The notes: generated by a model not told the origin, from the sequence alone. A stretch of 64,000 bases of DNA from Begonia masoniana (GCA_022432975.1 CM039516.1:35365157-35429156), one strand, 5' to 3'. Shown: positions 23,480-36,162, counted from the first letter of the stretch. A program made the numbers and translations.

Positions 23480-26097
23480 TATAACACCCGGCATTTTGGC
23501 CATGTAATAATCTGTTGAATTATTGTATGGATTTAAATTTCCATAAATACAATAACTATTTTATTGTAAATTTTGGAGTATTTAGTGAAGGGAGAACCGA
23601 ACTAATGGCTAACTAAACTAAACGCTAAGTTTGAAATGCATGGAGGGCAAATTGGGGAGAAATTATGGTTGGTGAGAGATAGCCAATGGATAGCTGACAC
23701 ATGGCATCTTGTTGAGGAAGTTAAGTTCCTCCTCCTTCGTGAAACCCTCTTCATTTCACTTCTCTGCTCTCTCTCCATTCTCTTCTCAGCATTCTCTCTT
23801 CCAGTCGACAATCAGCCATCGAAGCTACTTCGATCTCCTCGGCTCCTTTTTGTTTTTCTACTAGGGTAAGCATCTTGTAAATGCTAACAAGTTTGGACAA
23901 GTTTAAAGTGAGTTTTGGTTGGAGTGAAGGATTGTGATACTTTGGTAAAACTTACTGTTTTTGGATGAAAACACACTAATTTGTTTTCTAAGGGTTTGAA
24001 TGAGTTAGAACAAATTCTTCTAACTTATTTGTTAGCATTTGCAGCTTGTTTATTTTCTAAACGTGCATGTACAGGTTCGAGCATTTCCGAGACGTTCAGG
24101 ACTATCAACTCTGCAGCAACAGGTAAGTTCATATCTGTAGGCTGGCCCTTAATGCCCTACATCTCGGAGGTACTAGGTTTTACATTCTGTTGGCTGGTTT
24201 CGGGTAGAAGGATTAGAGTTAAGTTCTGTGGTTTTTGTTGTTTTATCTTCTTGTTCTCTGCTGTATCAACTGTAAGCACTGTAAATGTCCATGCATACAC
24301 GATTTTCTGAAAGATCATGCAAAACTGTTTTCTGTACACGGTTTTGAAGTTAAGCAAGATAAAATCTGACTGAAATGTACCGGTTAAGTGTGGGACGGGG
24401 ACTGACCTCCAGATCTGTTTTTGTACTATACTGTATTACTGTTTGTGTCTGATAGTGCACCCACTGTTCGCCAGTTCCCCTATAAGCCCCACTTATACCC
24501 CTCTGCCACTGAAACGTAATGTTCTGTACTGTCACTGTATTCTGAAAACAGCATGCATAGCATTTTGCATCACTGCATATATATATATATGTTCTTACTG
24601 AGTTTTAGACTCATAGATGAACTCCCCGATGTAGGTACTGAACCCGAAAATGAGGACTTCGTGCCTCAGTCTGATTAATAGGTGGCTGGTGGATCGAGCT
24701 CATAGGGGTTTGGTTGCTGCAGTCAGACAAATTCTGACCTGAGGTCTAAGTTTTCTGTAATGTCTATATCTGTAAAGTCTTCTAAAAATTCTGGCTTTGT
24801 TGTAAAAACTCTGTAAAAACTTCTGTTTTGGGAAAGTCTACAAATATATGTTAGGTTCTGTACTGATCCTCAGATTTTAAAACAATGTACAGATTTTGAT
24901 GCCTAAGTTTTAAAAACTACTGTATTTGACAGTTGAATTCAGGTTCTGAATATTCTGGAATTGTTTGGGATATTATCTGTTAGCTTGTGTATGGATGACT
25001 TCTGGTTTTAGAGTTATCCATGCAATCTATTTTCTTGAAAATCCTGTCGTGTTCCTTTAAACATGTGTTCAAGTTATGTTTTTAAATCAGTCTCTGAAGT
25101 TTGAAGTTTTTATGCCTTCTGTTGTGCTCGAGAACCACGTTTTTAATTGGTTTGAGAATCTGAGTCTTTCATGTTTTCTGTTTTTCTGCTCTCTATTGGT
25201 AAGTCTTCCTGTTAAAAGCTGTCGAACTTTGTCTTTAAAACTATGTCTTCCGATTACATCTACCGGTAGGAATTTTGCCTACATCTACCGTCTGACGTCA
25301 TCTATTTTGTCTTATTACATCCACCGGTGAACTAAATTCTGCTTGTGGTTCACATCCACCGGTTATCACTGTTCATCTTTTGTCGTATCTGCATCTGCCG
25401 CCAAACAGTAATTCTATTTAGGTTTTGCTCCTACCGATTCCGTTTATTGCATTCACCTTCTGATGATGTCATCTCCTCTTCCGATGACGTCACCATAGCT
25501 TTTCTTCTGCCGATTTCAACTGCTGTCTGCATCTTCCGGTGACGTCATCCATCTTCCAGTTGACGTCATCACCTTCTGTCGATTACGTTTACTATTTGCA
25601 TCTGCCGATGACGTTATCACATCATCCGATGACATCATCACACATTCCGATTCCATCTGCTGCCTATATATGCCGATGATATCATCACATCTTCCGATGA
25701 TGTCACCACACATCCGATTCAGCTTTTCTCAGCATCTACCGACTGAAATCATCTCTTTTGTCTTATCTAAATCCACCGCTGCTCTTTTAAACTAAGTTTC
25801 CCCTCCAGCCTTACGCTTATGTATTTCTGCTTTTACACCCTGTTTATTCCGTTTATTTAATTCCTTCGCTCTTTCTTTTCCCTATTCCTCCCCGTCCCCT
25901 CTGTTATTCACTTCAGTAATCCAGCCAACTGTATCTCGTTTGCTTTAACTCCTGAGGACTCACCCTCTCTCTGTAAATGTTTTTTTTTTAAAGTTTAATG
26001 TACAAAAAAAAAAATATAGTCCCTGATTTCTGTTATCTGTCCCGGAGTGATGGCTTTGATCCCGGACCCCGATCGGGTTCGGTTTTGGGCTGTTACA
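23480..26097 (+). repeat. 3' LTR of the Tekay-like element (family B)
   Basis: 2618 bp, starting TATAACACCCGG (first TG mutated to TA) and ending GGGCTGTTACA, followed by the CTTAA target copy (26098-26102). Compared with the 5' LTR it has about 21-23 extra bases at roughly 25460, one additional TGATGTCATC-type unit. Confidence 0.92.
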
Positions 26098-26284
26098 CTT
26101 AAAATTGTGTAACTTGACATATTATATCTCACAACATAATATACGTAATTGTTAAACACTTGTTAAATGTTAACAGACTTGATTGATTATATACTCATTA
26201 TGTTTACGATAAACTAATAAAACCATATATTTTAGTACTTAAATCTTCAAAATTGTTACATAATACTTAATTCATTACAAGGAG

Positions 26285-26404
26285 ATGTCAAAAGAAAGAA
26301 GACATGAGCGGGTTAAATACGATTTGAAATCCAAAACATATAAAGAACCCAATGATTCATCTCGAATATCTTACCACGAGAACATAAATACGTGTGGCTT
26401 CTGA
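26285..26404 (+). CDS. 39-aa ORF of unknown function, unit 1
   Basis: ATG to TGA encodes 39 residues starting MSKERRHERVKYDLKSKTY, strongly basic and charged. An ORF of the same length starts at 48082 in unit 2. Diverged relatives at 33511 and 59763 are broken by a CGA-to-TGA change after about 27 codons. It could be an orphan exon of an older gene or a conserved non-coding block; I recognise no domain. Confidence 0.3.
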   Translation: MSKERRHERVKYDLKSKTYKEPNDSSRISYHENINTCGF

Positions 26405-27376
26405 GAAAATTAATCAGCAAGGACTAGAAATATTATCAAAGAGTTGATTATAAAATATTTAAAACAAAAGAATGATTTAAGTATAAGATTAGAGAGGTGA
26501 TATGTATATTCTTAAAAATATATTACATTTAATATTTTAATTAGGATAAATATAAATAATCTTATTGCAATAAGACCATTTTAAACTTAAATATCTTCAA
26601 ATACTACTCCATCAAATTCATAATTTAGATTAGATTTTACAAAATCATGCCATAAGAGTTTAACATCAAAGCCAGTTAGAATTAAACCCTAGAAATATGT
26701 AGAATCAAATTACTTAATCTTACCAAAATTCAAACGCCCAAGTATCATCCCAATGTACGTGTGCACCTATTTTGGAACAAAGAAACCTTTAGGGCTAAGA
26801 ACCGGATCAAGCAGTAAACTTATTGTTCATAATTTTTGGAACGGAACTGAATTATTAGTTCAGTTTGGTTCCACAAACTTTAAAAATAGAAAGAAAAAAG
26901 AAAAAACTTGGCGGAGACCTAGAAGAGTTGAAGAAATAAATGTGTGAAAACTTGGAGAAGAGAGAGAGATAAAGAGAGATGGACATGGAGAATCTTTCAA
27001 GACAAAAGTTGCATGATATTGGGAATGTCGTAGTAGGGCTTGGAAGAACGAGGTGGCTTATTGATAAAGAGAAACAATTGAAACATTTTAGATAGTCTAA
27101 AATTGAATTTATTATAAATAATAACATAATTGTATAACATATTAATGTAATACTTATATCAGCAAAAATATACTAATTATTTGATAATATTTTGTGAAAT
27201 CTTATATGTAATTTGATATTTATGTTTGATTTATTTATTAATATAAAAATAATTTATTATTTAAATTATTTATGACAATTATCTTAGTGATGATTCATAA
27301 TATTATCGAAAGATCATTAAAAAAATTTTAAAAAAAGAAGAGTAGTTTGACTAGGAGGAGACAATCAAATGAAATC

Positions 27377-27384
27377 TATAAATA
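27377..27384 (+). promoter_or_regulatory. TATA box of Pb gene, unit 1
   Basis: TATAAATA about 80 bases before the ATG at 27465, followed by a pyrimidine-rich leader. The upstream in-frame ATG at 27369 lies before the TATA box, so it is unlikely to be the start. Confidence 0.6.
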
Positions 27385-27464
27385 CACCAACATACATACT
27401 CCTCTTTCCATTCTCTCACAATCTGCTTTTGCTCTCGCTTTCTTTCACTCGCTCTCCCTCTAAT

Positions 27465-27839
27465 ATGGATTCTGTTATTCTTCCTATTGCACATAAATCT
27501 AGACAGCGAAACTTTAAGCCTCGAGATCGACATCAAAATAGATGGAAGGAGCAGTCCTTGGTAGAGAAAATTGTCGTCAGAAATCTAGTCATGGGAGAGA
27601 TAAGGATCTTGAAGCGCGGAGAGGTTTACAAACCTGACGAGAGAAATTCTTTGGAGTCGAATCAGGACACCAAGAAACAGTTGACGTCGGAGTATACGGA
27701 TGATGCGATGAACCAAATTAGGGTTCAAGATCTAAAGTACGTGACTACTCGGTTTTTTGGATCGACCTTTACATATGCTCCTCCTCCGAGTGCAGTCCCG
27801 TTGCCACTAAATCTATTGAAAAAGAGGGCGCCGACCTAA
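27465..27839 (+). CDS. PNRC-like small protein, copy Pb of unit 1
   Basis: Encodes 124 residues, starting MDSVILPIAHKSRQ. A central block with EIRILKRGEVYKPDE (about residues 45-59) recalls the ILRRGE block of a family of short plant proteins. The C-terminus APPPSAVPLPLNLLKKRAPT carries the PPPS-x-x-PLP motif typical of proline-rich nuclear receptor coactivator (PNRC)-like proteins. In animals and yeast this motif binds decapping or nuclear-receptor partners. No signal peptide or membrane segment lies in the chosen frame; the hydrophobic N-terminal extension from ATG 27369 overlaps the promoter. An intact sister lies at 56675-57049 and broken relatives at 6809, 33861 and 60834. Function is inferred from the motif only. 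Confidence 0.65.
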   Translation: MDSVILPIAHKSRQRNFKPRDRHQNRWKEQSLVEKIVVRNLVMGEIRILKRGEVYKPDERNSLESNQDTKKQLTSEYTDDAMNQIRVQDLKYVTTRFFGSTFTYAPPPSAVPLPLNLLKKRAPT

Positions 27840-29291
27840 ATAACACTAGGAAACCAATGGAATTAAGGGTTTATTATTCCCAAGCTCCGTATTTGTAACT
27901 GCCATAGTAGATTTGTTACATTATATATATTGAAATTGATAGAATTTTATCCCACTACTTGAAAGGCTGACGGTTTCTACAAAGATACAAAGTGAATTAA
28001 GGGAACCTAAAATATATGATATATGATTAAATAATATGATTCTAATATGGAACTTAAAATATATAATATGAGCGGCATTGTATAAAATTAAATAATCAAT
28101 TTGACACTTAGGTGTTAATTCGTTAATTTTGAAATAAGTTTAATCAATTTTTAAATATGAATTGATAACTAATAACTAGATGATTGAAAGTCAATGTTAA
28201 AGTAAGATTGAAAGTCAATCTTTAAAAAAAAAAATCAAAGATCATCTCACTATCTTAATAATTTTGATTTAAACCAATAATTTAGAGGTTTTCAAACTGT
28301 TTATTGATTAATCTAAATCATTGGATGTTTTGATTTTCCTTCATATAAATAGAATATTTTAGATAATGTAAAAATGTATTTATTATAACTAATAACATAA
28401 TAGCACAACGAATTCATATATTAAGTCACCAACACACACATACATGTTATTTATTTATTGTTATAAATATTTTAATAATTTCAAATATTATTATAATTAC
28501 TTTAATAATGACCGAAAATATTATCAAAGAGTTTATCAAACAAATATTTAAAGACAAAACCAAACAAAGATCTATAAATACATCTGTTGCTTCTGATCCT
28601 TGCACCATTACACAGTTCTAGTAAATGAATGATTGACATTTGAATATCTAGATTTTTATTGGTCATCATTGGATAATTATTATATTTTTCTGTTCCATAA
28701 GATTTTTTTTTTTTTTTTTTTTGTAAAAACCAACACAAATAATTTTGTTTTTCATCCACTTTCAAACATAGGAGCCAATGTGGGATTTCAAAATTGAAGT
28801 TCATCCAAATATCTATCAAACCATACACAATACTTTGAAGTGGCGCCCCATTTAATGAATTTCATCATTTTTATAAAAAATCCTTGTTGATTTTACTTCT
28901 ACCTTAAGTGAGATATCTCTTAAACCACTTGGAATACTTTGAAATTACTTTCCCTTTGGATCAAGTTTCAACATCATTAAAAATAATAAATTATAGTTAC
29001 AACTATACACGAACGTATTAGCTCAATAAATAAACTGTGAATTGTTTAGAGAGAGATAAGGGTAAGTATGACATTTTAAATTTGATGCGGCACACACGAT
29101 GTTTTTAATAGATTTTATGACAGCAATGTTGATAAGCAACAAGAACCAAGGAAAATAAGAAGAAATCAGTTATTAAAAGCACGATTTGGAAGAGAGAATT
29201 AGATAATAAAATGAGAGACAACATACTGAGAATATGCCTTAGGATTGTTACAAAAGAAGAGAAAAAATCATATCGAAAGAGAAGATAGGAA
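27840..29291. other. AT-rich spacer downstream of Pb, unit 1
   Basis: Aligns with 57050-58514 in unit 2. A T-run of about 19 at 28709-28727 is 8 bases in unit 2. ORFs on the minus strand (28502-28828) have no recognisable motif and change frame between copies. Confidence 0.5.
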
Positions 29292-29522
29292 ATGGACGAA
29301 ATGGTTTTTAAGTTGAGAGGTGTGCGGTTCAACAATCTTTCAATGAATGTGTTCTGCCAACTTATCCGAAATGAGCTTGTTTGTGATTTGATGAAATCTA
29401 AGTGTAATTCAACCTTGGAAAAGGAAGGTGATAAGGAAATCCACCATCTCCTAAACTCAATCTCTCAAGAAAAAAATGATAAGGAAAAATCAACAAGAAC
29501 TAAAAAAAAGGTAATTTTTTAA
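29292..29522 (+). CDS. Unrecognised ORF, unit 1
   Basis: 76 codons, MDEMVFKLRGVRFNNLSMNV..., ending in a Lys-rich tail. The unit 2 counterpart (58441-58746) is open further upstream; here a TAG in place of its ACG-containing codons (near 29287) shortens the frame. I recognise no domain. It may be part of a decayed gene: a second short ORF follows at 29580-29762 in both units. Confidence 0.25.
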   Translation: MDEMVFKLRGVRFNNLSMNVFCQLIRNELVCDLMKSKCNSTLEKEGDKEIHHLLNSISQEKNDKEKSTRTKKKVIF

Positions 29523-30465
29523 TGAACTAGTTGATAAATATACTCCCAAACTAGAGACAAAATACAAGTAAGCTAAAAATTGTTTTTCATGTACGACCAT
29601 TATAACCTTAGATGGCTTAAATACCAACTCGAACATTTGCAAGAGGACTTACAAGAGTTTCCCTCACTACCCACTTTGATTTATTGCAATGACACACTAA
29701 ACACTTGGTCAAAATCGACTCTTAACTGCTTAAAGTCCATGGCCTTTATTTTAGTGCAATGAGACACCTAGTCAAAAAGTGACTCCATGCTTAACATACA
29801 TTACCTTGCAAATCATAGATGTATTTTATGAAGAGGAGCCACAAAGGATACTCGTCCATGAGATTCAAGATTATGTGAATCAAGCTTAATTTCTATTCCG
29901 CGTTGTTAAAAAATCTTAAGTTTGATATACCCGTAGTTCTCATCATAAGATCTTAGATGTCGTGAAATATCCTTAGTTCGAGTTCAATAGAATAAAGATA
30001 GTAAAAATGAAGCTAGTTGGGAGATCAAATCATAAATGTATGTAAAGTAGCTCCATTTGTTCAATGGTACTGTTAAGGTTGTTCTCAATTTTAATAACAA
30101 ATTCATTAAATGGGAGAGAATGTGGTAACTACTTGATTTATGATAGTAAGTTACAAATTTTAAATTTTTTCTTAATTTTTGCCCTAATTGATATGGCCGT
30201 GACTCGGTTAGTATAAGAGAATATGGACTTATTATACCTTAAGGGGCCGTAGAGTTGCAATCTAAATCTACTTACCTATCTTTAAATCTATTTTCTCAAA
30301 TTTTGGAAGGAGGAGTCAGTTGTTCAGCGATAAAAGAGAACTGGTAGAGATAATTTGGTCATAACAATTGTGACGAGCAGGCTACAGGAGACGCGTAGGA
30401 TTGTCACCTTTGAATACAGTAGCTAATTTTTTAATTAGAAAAAACGTATCAGTCTCAATTGATTA
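29523..30465. other. Region after the unrecognised ORF, unit 1
   Basis: Contains a 60-codon ORF at 29580-29762 (MFFMYDHYNLRWLKYQLEHL) that also exists in unit 2 at 58812. The rest has stops in all frames. It ends at GATTA (30461-30465), target copy of the next solo LTR. Confidence 0.4.
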
Positions 30466-33402
30466 TGTGATGGCCCAAAAACCGGAACCGGAGTCCGGGA
30501 TCCCAGCCGTCACTCCGGGACAGAAAACGGATAACGGTGACTATAATTTTTTTTTGAACAGATGGCGTTACTGGAACAAAAGGACGGAAAAACGTTTACC
30601 AAATGCACTGGACAACTTATGAAAAACCAACTGAGCTTTTAGAACTTCACAGAAGAACAGAAATAAAATGACAGAAGACGTGTACTATCAATGCAAATCC
30701 CTAAACATAAAATTTTACAAAAAGGGTGGGACTACGGTGATTAACAAAATTTCAGATTCTCAGAGAAAGAGAAACGGGAACTAACTCAGAGCTGAGATTA
30801 CATGAATGAGTGACTAAAATGAAGAAACGGAATTAAGCAGGAAAAACAGAAGGAACAGGAATAAACTGAGGCAAACAGAAGAAATTTAAACATAAACAGG
30901 ATGAGCTTTTTTTTTTTTTTAAATAAACTCTTGAACTTTTGAGAGGAGGGAAAGAGTATTCCCTGTATTCGAATATAAAGCGGGAAAACACTGTAAACAT
31001 ATCTACAATCGGAAGGAAAAACAAATAATAGAAGGCGATCGAGGCAGAAAACAGAATGTGAAGTCGGAAGACTTAAGTAAAAGACTGGCGGAAGACTTAG
31101 TTTAAAACTGGGCGGAAGACTTGAATGACGTCAGGCGGAAGATGCATTTGCAAAGACAGAAGTAGGGATGACGGCAGTCGGTAGATGCTGAGTAAAACTG
31201 GGTGGAAGGTAAAAGCTATCGGTGGATGCGGGTACGACAAAATAAGTGACGTCACCGGAAGATGCAGACACTAAATGTAATCGGCAGGAGAAGAAAACAG
31301 TGGATGACGTCATCAGAAGGAGAGATGACGTCAGACGGTAGATGCAGGCATTAAACGAAACCGGATTATGTGATGACATCATCGGGAGATGTGATGACGT
31401 CATCGGCAGATAAAGGCAGTAAACGTAATCGGCAGAAGAAAAGCTATGGTGACGTCATCAGAAGATGAAGTTAAACTGAGAGACAGATGAAACCGGCAGA
31501 AGTAACTAAGACTGATGAAATCAACTGTTCACCGGTGGATGAGATAATACAAAATGTGAACAGTGACTATCGGTAGATGCAAAACGTGAACAGTGATCGG
31601 TAGATGCAAAACGTGAATAATGATCGGTAGATGCAAAACGTGAACAGTGATCGGTGGATGCAATAAAAACAACAACGGTAGATGTGATTTTAAGACAACG
31701 GAGGATGCAATCGGAAGACATAGTTTTAAAGACAGAATTTGACAAACATTTAACAGGAAGACATATTTAAACAGAAAGCATGAAGCAGAAGATACAATAA
31801 TTTCAAACTTCAAAACCGAATAAAAAACACATGATTTCAAGCAAGTCTGAAAAAGCGACAGTAACTGAAGAAAAAATCAAGCTGCATGGACAACTCTAAA
31901 ACCAGAAACCATCCATGCACAGACCAACAGAAAATATTCCAAACAATTCCAGAATACTTCAGAACATGAATTCATCTGTCAAATACAGAGGTTTTAAACA
32001 GCAATACAGAACTGAACCTACAGAACTGAACCTGCATTCCAAATGTTTTTAAAAACTATTTCAGAATACCCCAATACAGAGTTTGTGCATTATTTTAAAA
32101 TTTCAGAAACTAAGCAGAGCTTGACATACATTTCTAGAATTCCTAACAGAGTTTTTTTTAAAACCAAAACACCAGAATCTAAGTAGAATTCACAGACATA
32201 AATTTCACTTTCAAAAACTTAAACCTCTGAACAGAAACATGTCTGGCTACAGTAACCACCCCCGAGAGCTCGAACCACCAGCCACCTATTCATCAGATTG
32301 AGGCACAAAGTCATCATTTTCGGGTTCAGTACCTACATCAGAGAGTTCACCTATGAGTCTAAAACTCAGTAAGAACATAACAAGTATGCAGTGATGCAAA
32401 ATGCTATGCATGCGGTTTTCAGAATACAGTGACAAAACAGAACATTACGTTTCAGTGGCAGAGGGGTGTAAGTGGGGCTTATAGGGGAACTGGCGAACAG
32501 TGGGTGCACTATCAGGCACAAACAGTAATACAGTACAGTACAGAAACAGGTCTGGAGGCCAGTCCCCGTCTCGCACTTAACTAGTACATTTCAGTCAGAT
32601 TTTATCTTGTTTAGTTTCAAATAGTGTACAGAAAACGGTTTTTTATGAACTTTCGGGAAAAACGTGTATGCATGATCGAGTACAGTTCTTCAACTTAAAC
32701 AGCAGATAACAACAATTAAGACAACAGAAACATAACAGGGGGAAACACAGAACTATAACTCTAATCCTTCTACCCGAAAACAACCCGACAGAACAGAAAT
32801 ACCTAGTACCTCCGTGATGTAGGGCCTTAAGGGCCAACCTACGGGTATGAACTTACCTATGGTCCGAAATGCAACAAGCTTGAACGCACGAGCACTGTGG
32901 TTCATGAACCTATAGCATGCATAAACGGACATTAACCCAAAACATCACGAAACTAGCAAATAAATAAATTAAAAAAAATCATTTTCTATCTAAGATGATT
33001 ACCTTAGACCGAAAAATAGGAGGAAAATCAGAGAAGGAAGAAACTCCTCGCGTTGGTTTTCTTCAACCAAAAGAGAGAAGCAGAGAGGGAAATGAGAGAA
33101 AGCATAGAGGGAAAAGTCTCACGTAGGAGGAAGAGAAGGAAATGGAATATATGGCTTGTCTTCTTCCACAAGTTTGCCAAGTGTCAATCATCCATTTGAT
33201 TTCTCCCACCAACCTTAATTTCTTCCTAATTTACCCTTCCATTAGTTTTAAACTTAGTGTTTTGTTTAGTTACACATTAGTTTGCTTCGCGCCACACTAA
33301 ACGCCCCAAAATTTACAATAAAATAGTTTCTGTATTTATGACAATTTAAATCCATACAACAATTCAACAGATTATTACATGACAAAAATGTCGGGTGTTA
33401 CA
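30466..33402 (-). mobile_element. Solo LTR, family B
   Basis: 2937 bp in reverse orientation: on the minus strand it begins TGTAACACCCGACATTTTTG and ends GGGCCATCACA. Exact GATTA target copies lie at 30461-30465 and 33403-33407, and the unoccupied site is at 59654-59658. It is homologous to the LTRs of the chromovirus at 13337. Short GATGACGTCATC and CGGTAGATGCAAAACGTGAA repeats sit at 31130-31700. No internal region is present. Confidence 0.93.
31130..31690. repeat. TGACGTCA-type and CGGTAGATGC repeats in solo LTR
   Basis: Scattered GATGACGTCATC palindromes at 31230-31460, followed at 31565-31660 by four copies of a 30-odd-base unit GATCGGTAGATGCAAAACGT. Confidence 0.75.
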
Positions 33403-33860
33403 GATTATATTGATTATGTTAACTAGAAACTTAAATCCCTTTTCCAAAATCATATATTTCAGGACTTAATTTTCAAAATTGATAGATAATACTTATTTCA
33501 TTTTAAGGAGATGTCAAAAGAAAGAAGACATGAGCGGGTTAAATTCGATTTGAAATCCAAAACATATCAAGAACCTAATTATTCATCTTGAATATCTTAC
33601 ACACAAGAATATGAATCTTTGTGTGGCTTCCGAGAAAATTAATTAGTGAAGACTTAAAATTATTTAAATTATTGTGATGACTAAGAATATTATCGAAAGT
33701 CATTTAAAAAGTTTTAAAAAATGAAGAATAATTTTACTAGGAGAAGGGAGACAATCAAATTAAATCCATAAATATACTAACATGCATGTTCCTCTTTCCA
33801 TTCTCTCACAATCAGCTCTCGCTCTCACTCTCGCTCTCGCTTTTTTTCTCTCCCTCTAGT
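33403..33860. other. Spacer before unit 2
   Basis: Matches 59654-60000 and 60660-60833 of unit 2/3. It contains a broken relative (ATG 33511) of the 39-aa ORF, with TGA in place of an Arg codon. Confidence 0.5.
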
Positions 33861-34263
33861 ATGAATTCTGTTACTATTCTTCCTGCGCCTAAATCTGGGT
33901 CGCGAAACTTGAAGCCTCAAGATCAACGTTAAAATAGATGGAAGGAACAATCTTTGGTACAGAAAGTTGTTGTCAGAAATCTAGTCATGAGGGAGATAAG
34001 GATCTTCAAGCGCAAAGAGGTTTATAAACAAGACGAGAGATATCCGTTGGAATCGAGTTTGGACACCAAGAAACAATTGGCGTTGGAGTATACAGATGAT
34101 GCAATGAGCCAAGTTAGGGTTTAAGATTTAAAGTATGTGAATGCTTGGTTTTTCATATCGACCTTTACATATGCTTCTCCTCCGAGCTTGATTCCTGTTG
34201 CCACCAAATCTGTTGAAAAAGTGGGTGTCGACCTTCAATTTTGATGCACCTACAATGACCTGA
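33861..34263 (+). pseudogene. PNRC-like small protein, copy Pa of unit 2
   Basis: Starts MNSVTILPAPKSG and would align with the intact Pb copies, but TAA replaces the CAA of the QNRW block (about 33928), CAA-to-TAA recurs near 34122, and an extra T near 34195 shifts the PPPSSLIP tail out of frame. At the codon where units 1 and 3 carry an element (GTTAT site) this copy instead has GTTACTATT, three bases longer than the empty version in Pb. Confidence 0.78.
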
Positions 34264-34446
34264 TTTTTTAGGGTCAAGAAAGAAATTAAAATACTTATGA
34301 TTTCACTTATAGGTTTGTTTAATCTTTCTTTTATTTCAACTAACCTTTTTCTATACTATATTCAATCAAAGCTTTCAAAACTTACATGTTCATCGTGGAA
34401 ATGATAATGAATGGAGGAGAGAATTTTTATTTTTATCCAACATATT
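34264..34446. other. AT-rich spacer interrupted by solo LTR
   Basis: Left half of the spacer that continues at 39949. It matches 7202-7384 and 63079-63261. Confidence 0.6.
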
Positions 34447-34894
34447 TGTGACAGCCCGAAACCCGATTCTGATCGGGATCCGAGAGACAAGCCATCACTC
34501 CGGACATTTTAAAACATGACATTTTTTTTTTAACTTTACTTTTAAACTTTAACAGAATTCAGAATCGAAAGACAAGAAATCAGAAGACGTACTAAAATTT
34601 GGACTACAGTGATAGAAGACCGAAGACAACAGGAAGAAACATAGAAAAACCCTCTCTGGAATTGAAGACTGGGAGATAATATAGAACCGGGTTACAGAAA
34701 TAAATAACGGAAGAAGATAGGAAGAACAGGAAACATAAATGGACGACTGGGGTGAATAAACAGAATAAAACAGGAAATAAAAATAGAAAACGTAAACTGA
34801 AAGACATACTGTGGAAGGCTACAGTGGATGACAGAAGCCGTGGACAATCTGGAGCTGTGGACATTTAAAAACAATAGGGGCTGTGGACTTTTAA

Positions 34895-35165
34895 AATAAC
34901 AGAGGCAAAACAGTGGACACAGGAGTCCGTGGAAGTTTACAATAAAAGACTAAAATAGTGGACGTAGGAGTCTGTGGACATTTGCACTAAAAGACAAAAA
35001 CAGTGGACACAGGAGTCCGTGGACGTTTACAATAAAAGACTAAAATAGTGGATGTAGGAGCCGTGGACGTTTGCACTAAAAGACAAAAAAAGTGGACACG
35101 GGAGTCTGTGGACGTTCGCACTAAAAGACGAAAACAGTAGACACAGGAGTCCGTGGACGTTCAAA
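34895..35165. repeat. GTGGACACAGGAGTCCGTGGA repeats
   Basis: Four to five imperfect copies of a roughly 60-base unit with GACACAGGAGTCCGTGGA and CTAAAAGAC blocks, on the LTR side away from the 50-bp array. Confidence 0.75.
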
Positions 35166-35660
35166 ATCGAAAACATGATCTGTGGACAAACAGAAGTCGT
35201 GGAAGTTTGAAATAAAAGACAAATGGGCGATAAAATTTTAAAGGCAAAATGGATGATTGAGTCTGAAGGCAAAATGGACGACGTTATCGTCCACAACTTT
35301 GGACGATAATTTTTTTCAGAGGCAGGGACGACTATTTTCGAAGGCAACGTGTACGTTTAAAATAACAGGCAGACCTTGGACTTTTAAAATAACAGACAGA
35401 CTCTCGGCGACGTTATCATGGACGATAACTTTGGACGATAACACTTGGCCAAATAAAAGACAGAAAACCGAAGGCAAAATAGACAACCAAAACTGGAGGC
35501 AGAATGGACGACTGTTTTACATAACAGCATGGACGACTGTTTTACCAAAGACGTGGACGACTGTTCACAAAACAAAATAAATAACTCTTTTACAGACAAA
35601 ATGGACGATATTTAACAGGAAGACATTAAAGACAGAAAGCATGAAAACAGAAGGCATAAG

Positions 35661-36162
35661 ATGGACTTTAAGGACAGAAGGCTTCGTGGACGACGAAGCC
35701 AGAAGGCATCGTGGACTTTAAGGACAGAAGGCTTCGTGGACGACGAAGCCAGAAGGCATCGTGGACTTTAAGGACAGAAGGCTTCGTGGACGACGAAGCC
35801 AGAAGGCATCGTGGACTTTAAGGACAGAAGGCTTCGTGGACGACGAAGCCAGAAGGCATCGTGGACTTTAAGGACAGAAGGCTTCGTGGACGACGAAGCC
35901 AGAAGGCATCGTGGACTTTAAGGACAGAAGGCTTCGTGGACGACGAAGCCAGAAGGCATCGTGGACTTTAAGGACAGAAGGCTTCGTGGACGACGAAGCC
36001 AGAAGGCATCGTGGACTTTAAGGACAGAAGGCTTCGTGGACGACGAAGCCAGAAGGCATCGTGGACTTTAAGGACAGAAGGCTTCGTGGACGACGAAGCC
36101 AGAAGGCATCGTGGACTTTAAGGACAGAAGGCTTCGTGGACGACGAAGCCAGAAGGCATCGT
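35661..36162. repeat. 50-bp minisatellite, about 10 nearly identical copies
   Basis: Exact 50-base period, visible at 35701 and 35751 and on. Each unit contains GGCTTCGTGGACGACGAAGC plus C, an 8-bp inverted repeat around a 5-base loop. Copies look identical, so the expansion is recent. It lies inside a family B LTR and is absent from the other family B LTRs of the window. Confidence 0.95.

Larger units (their letters stand above)
13337..26097 (+). mobile_element. Full-length Tekay-like chromovirus (Ty3/gypsy), inactive
   Basis: Complete LTR-gag-pro-RT-RH-INT-chromodomain-LTR element of 12761 bp, of which 2920 bp is a nested solo LTR plus its target copy. LTRs are 2595 and 2618 bp. It has an iMet primer site, a polypurine-rich stretch before the 3' LTR and exact CTTAA target copies. 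Domain order, one gag-pol frame and a C-terminal chromodomain-like tail fit the Tekay/Del chromovirus lineage. By eye about 8 differences separate the first ~210 bases of the two LTRs, so the insertion is not recent. Many stops make it non-autonomous. Confidence 0.93.
26103..27464. other. Unit 1 spacer upstream of Pb, with one short conserved ORF
   Basis: AT-rich DNA matching 47974-48806 plus 56185-56674 in unit 2. It contains the small ORF at 26285 and, at 26978-26982, the unoccupied GATGG site of the unit 2 solo LTR. No other gene is evident. Confidence 0.55.
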
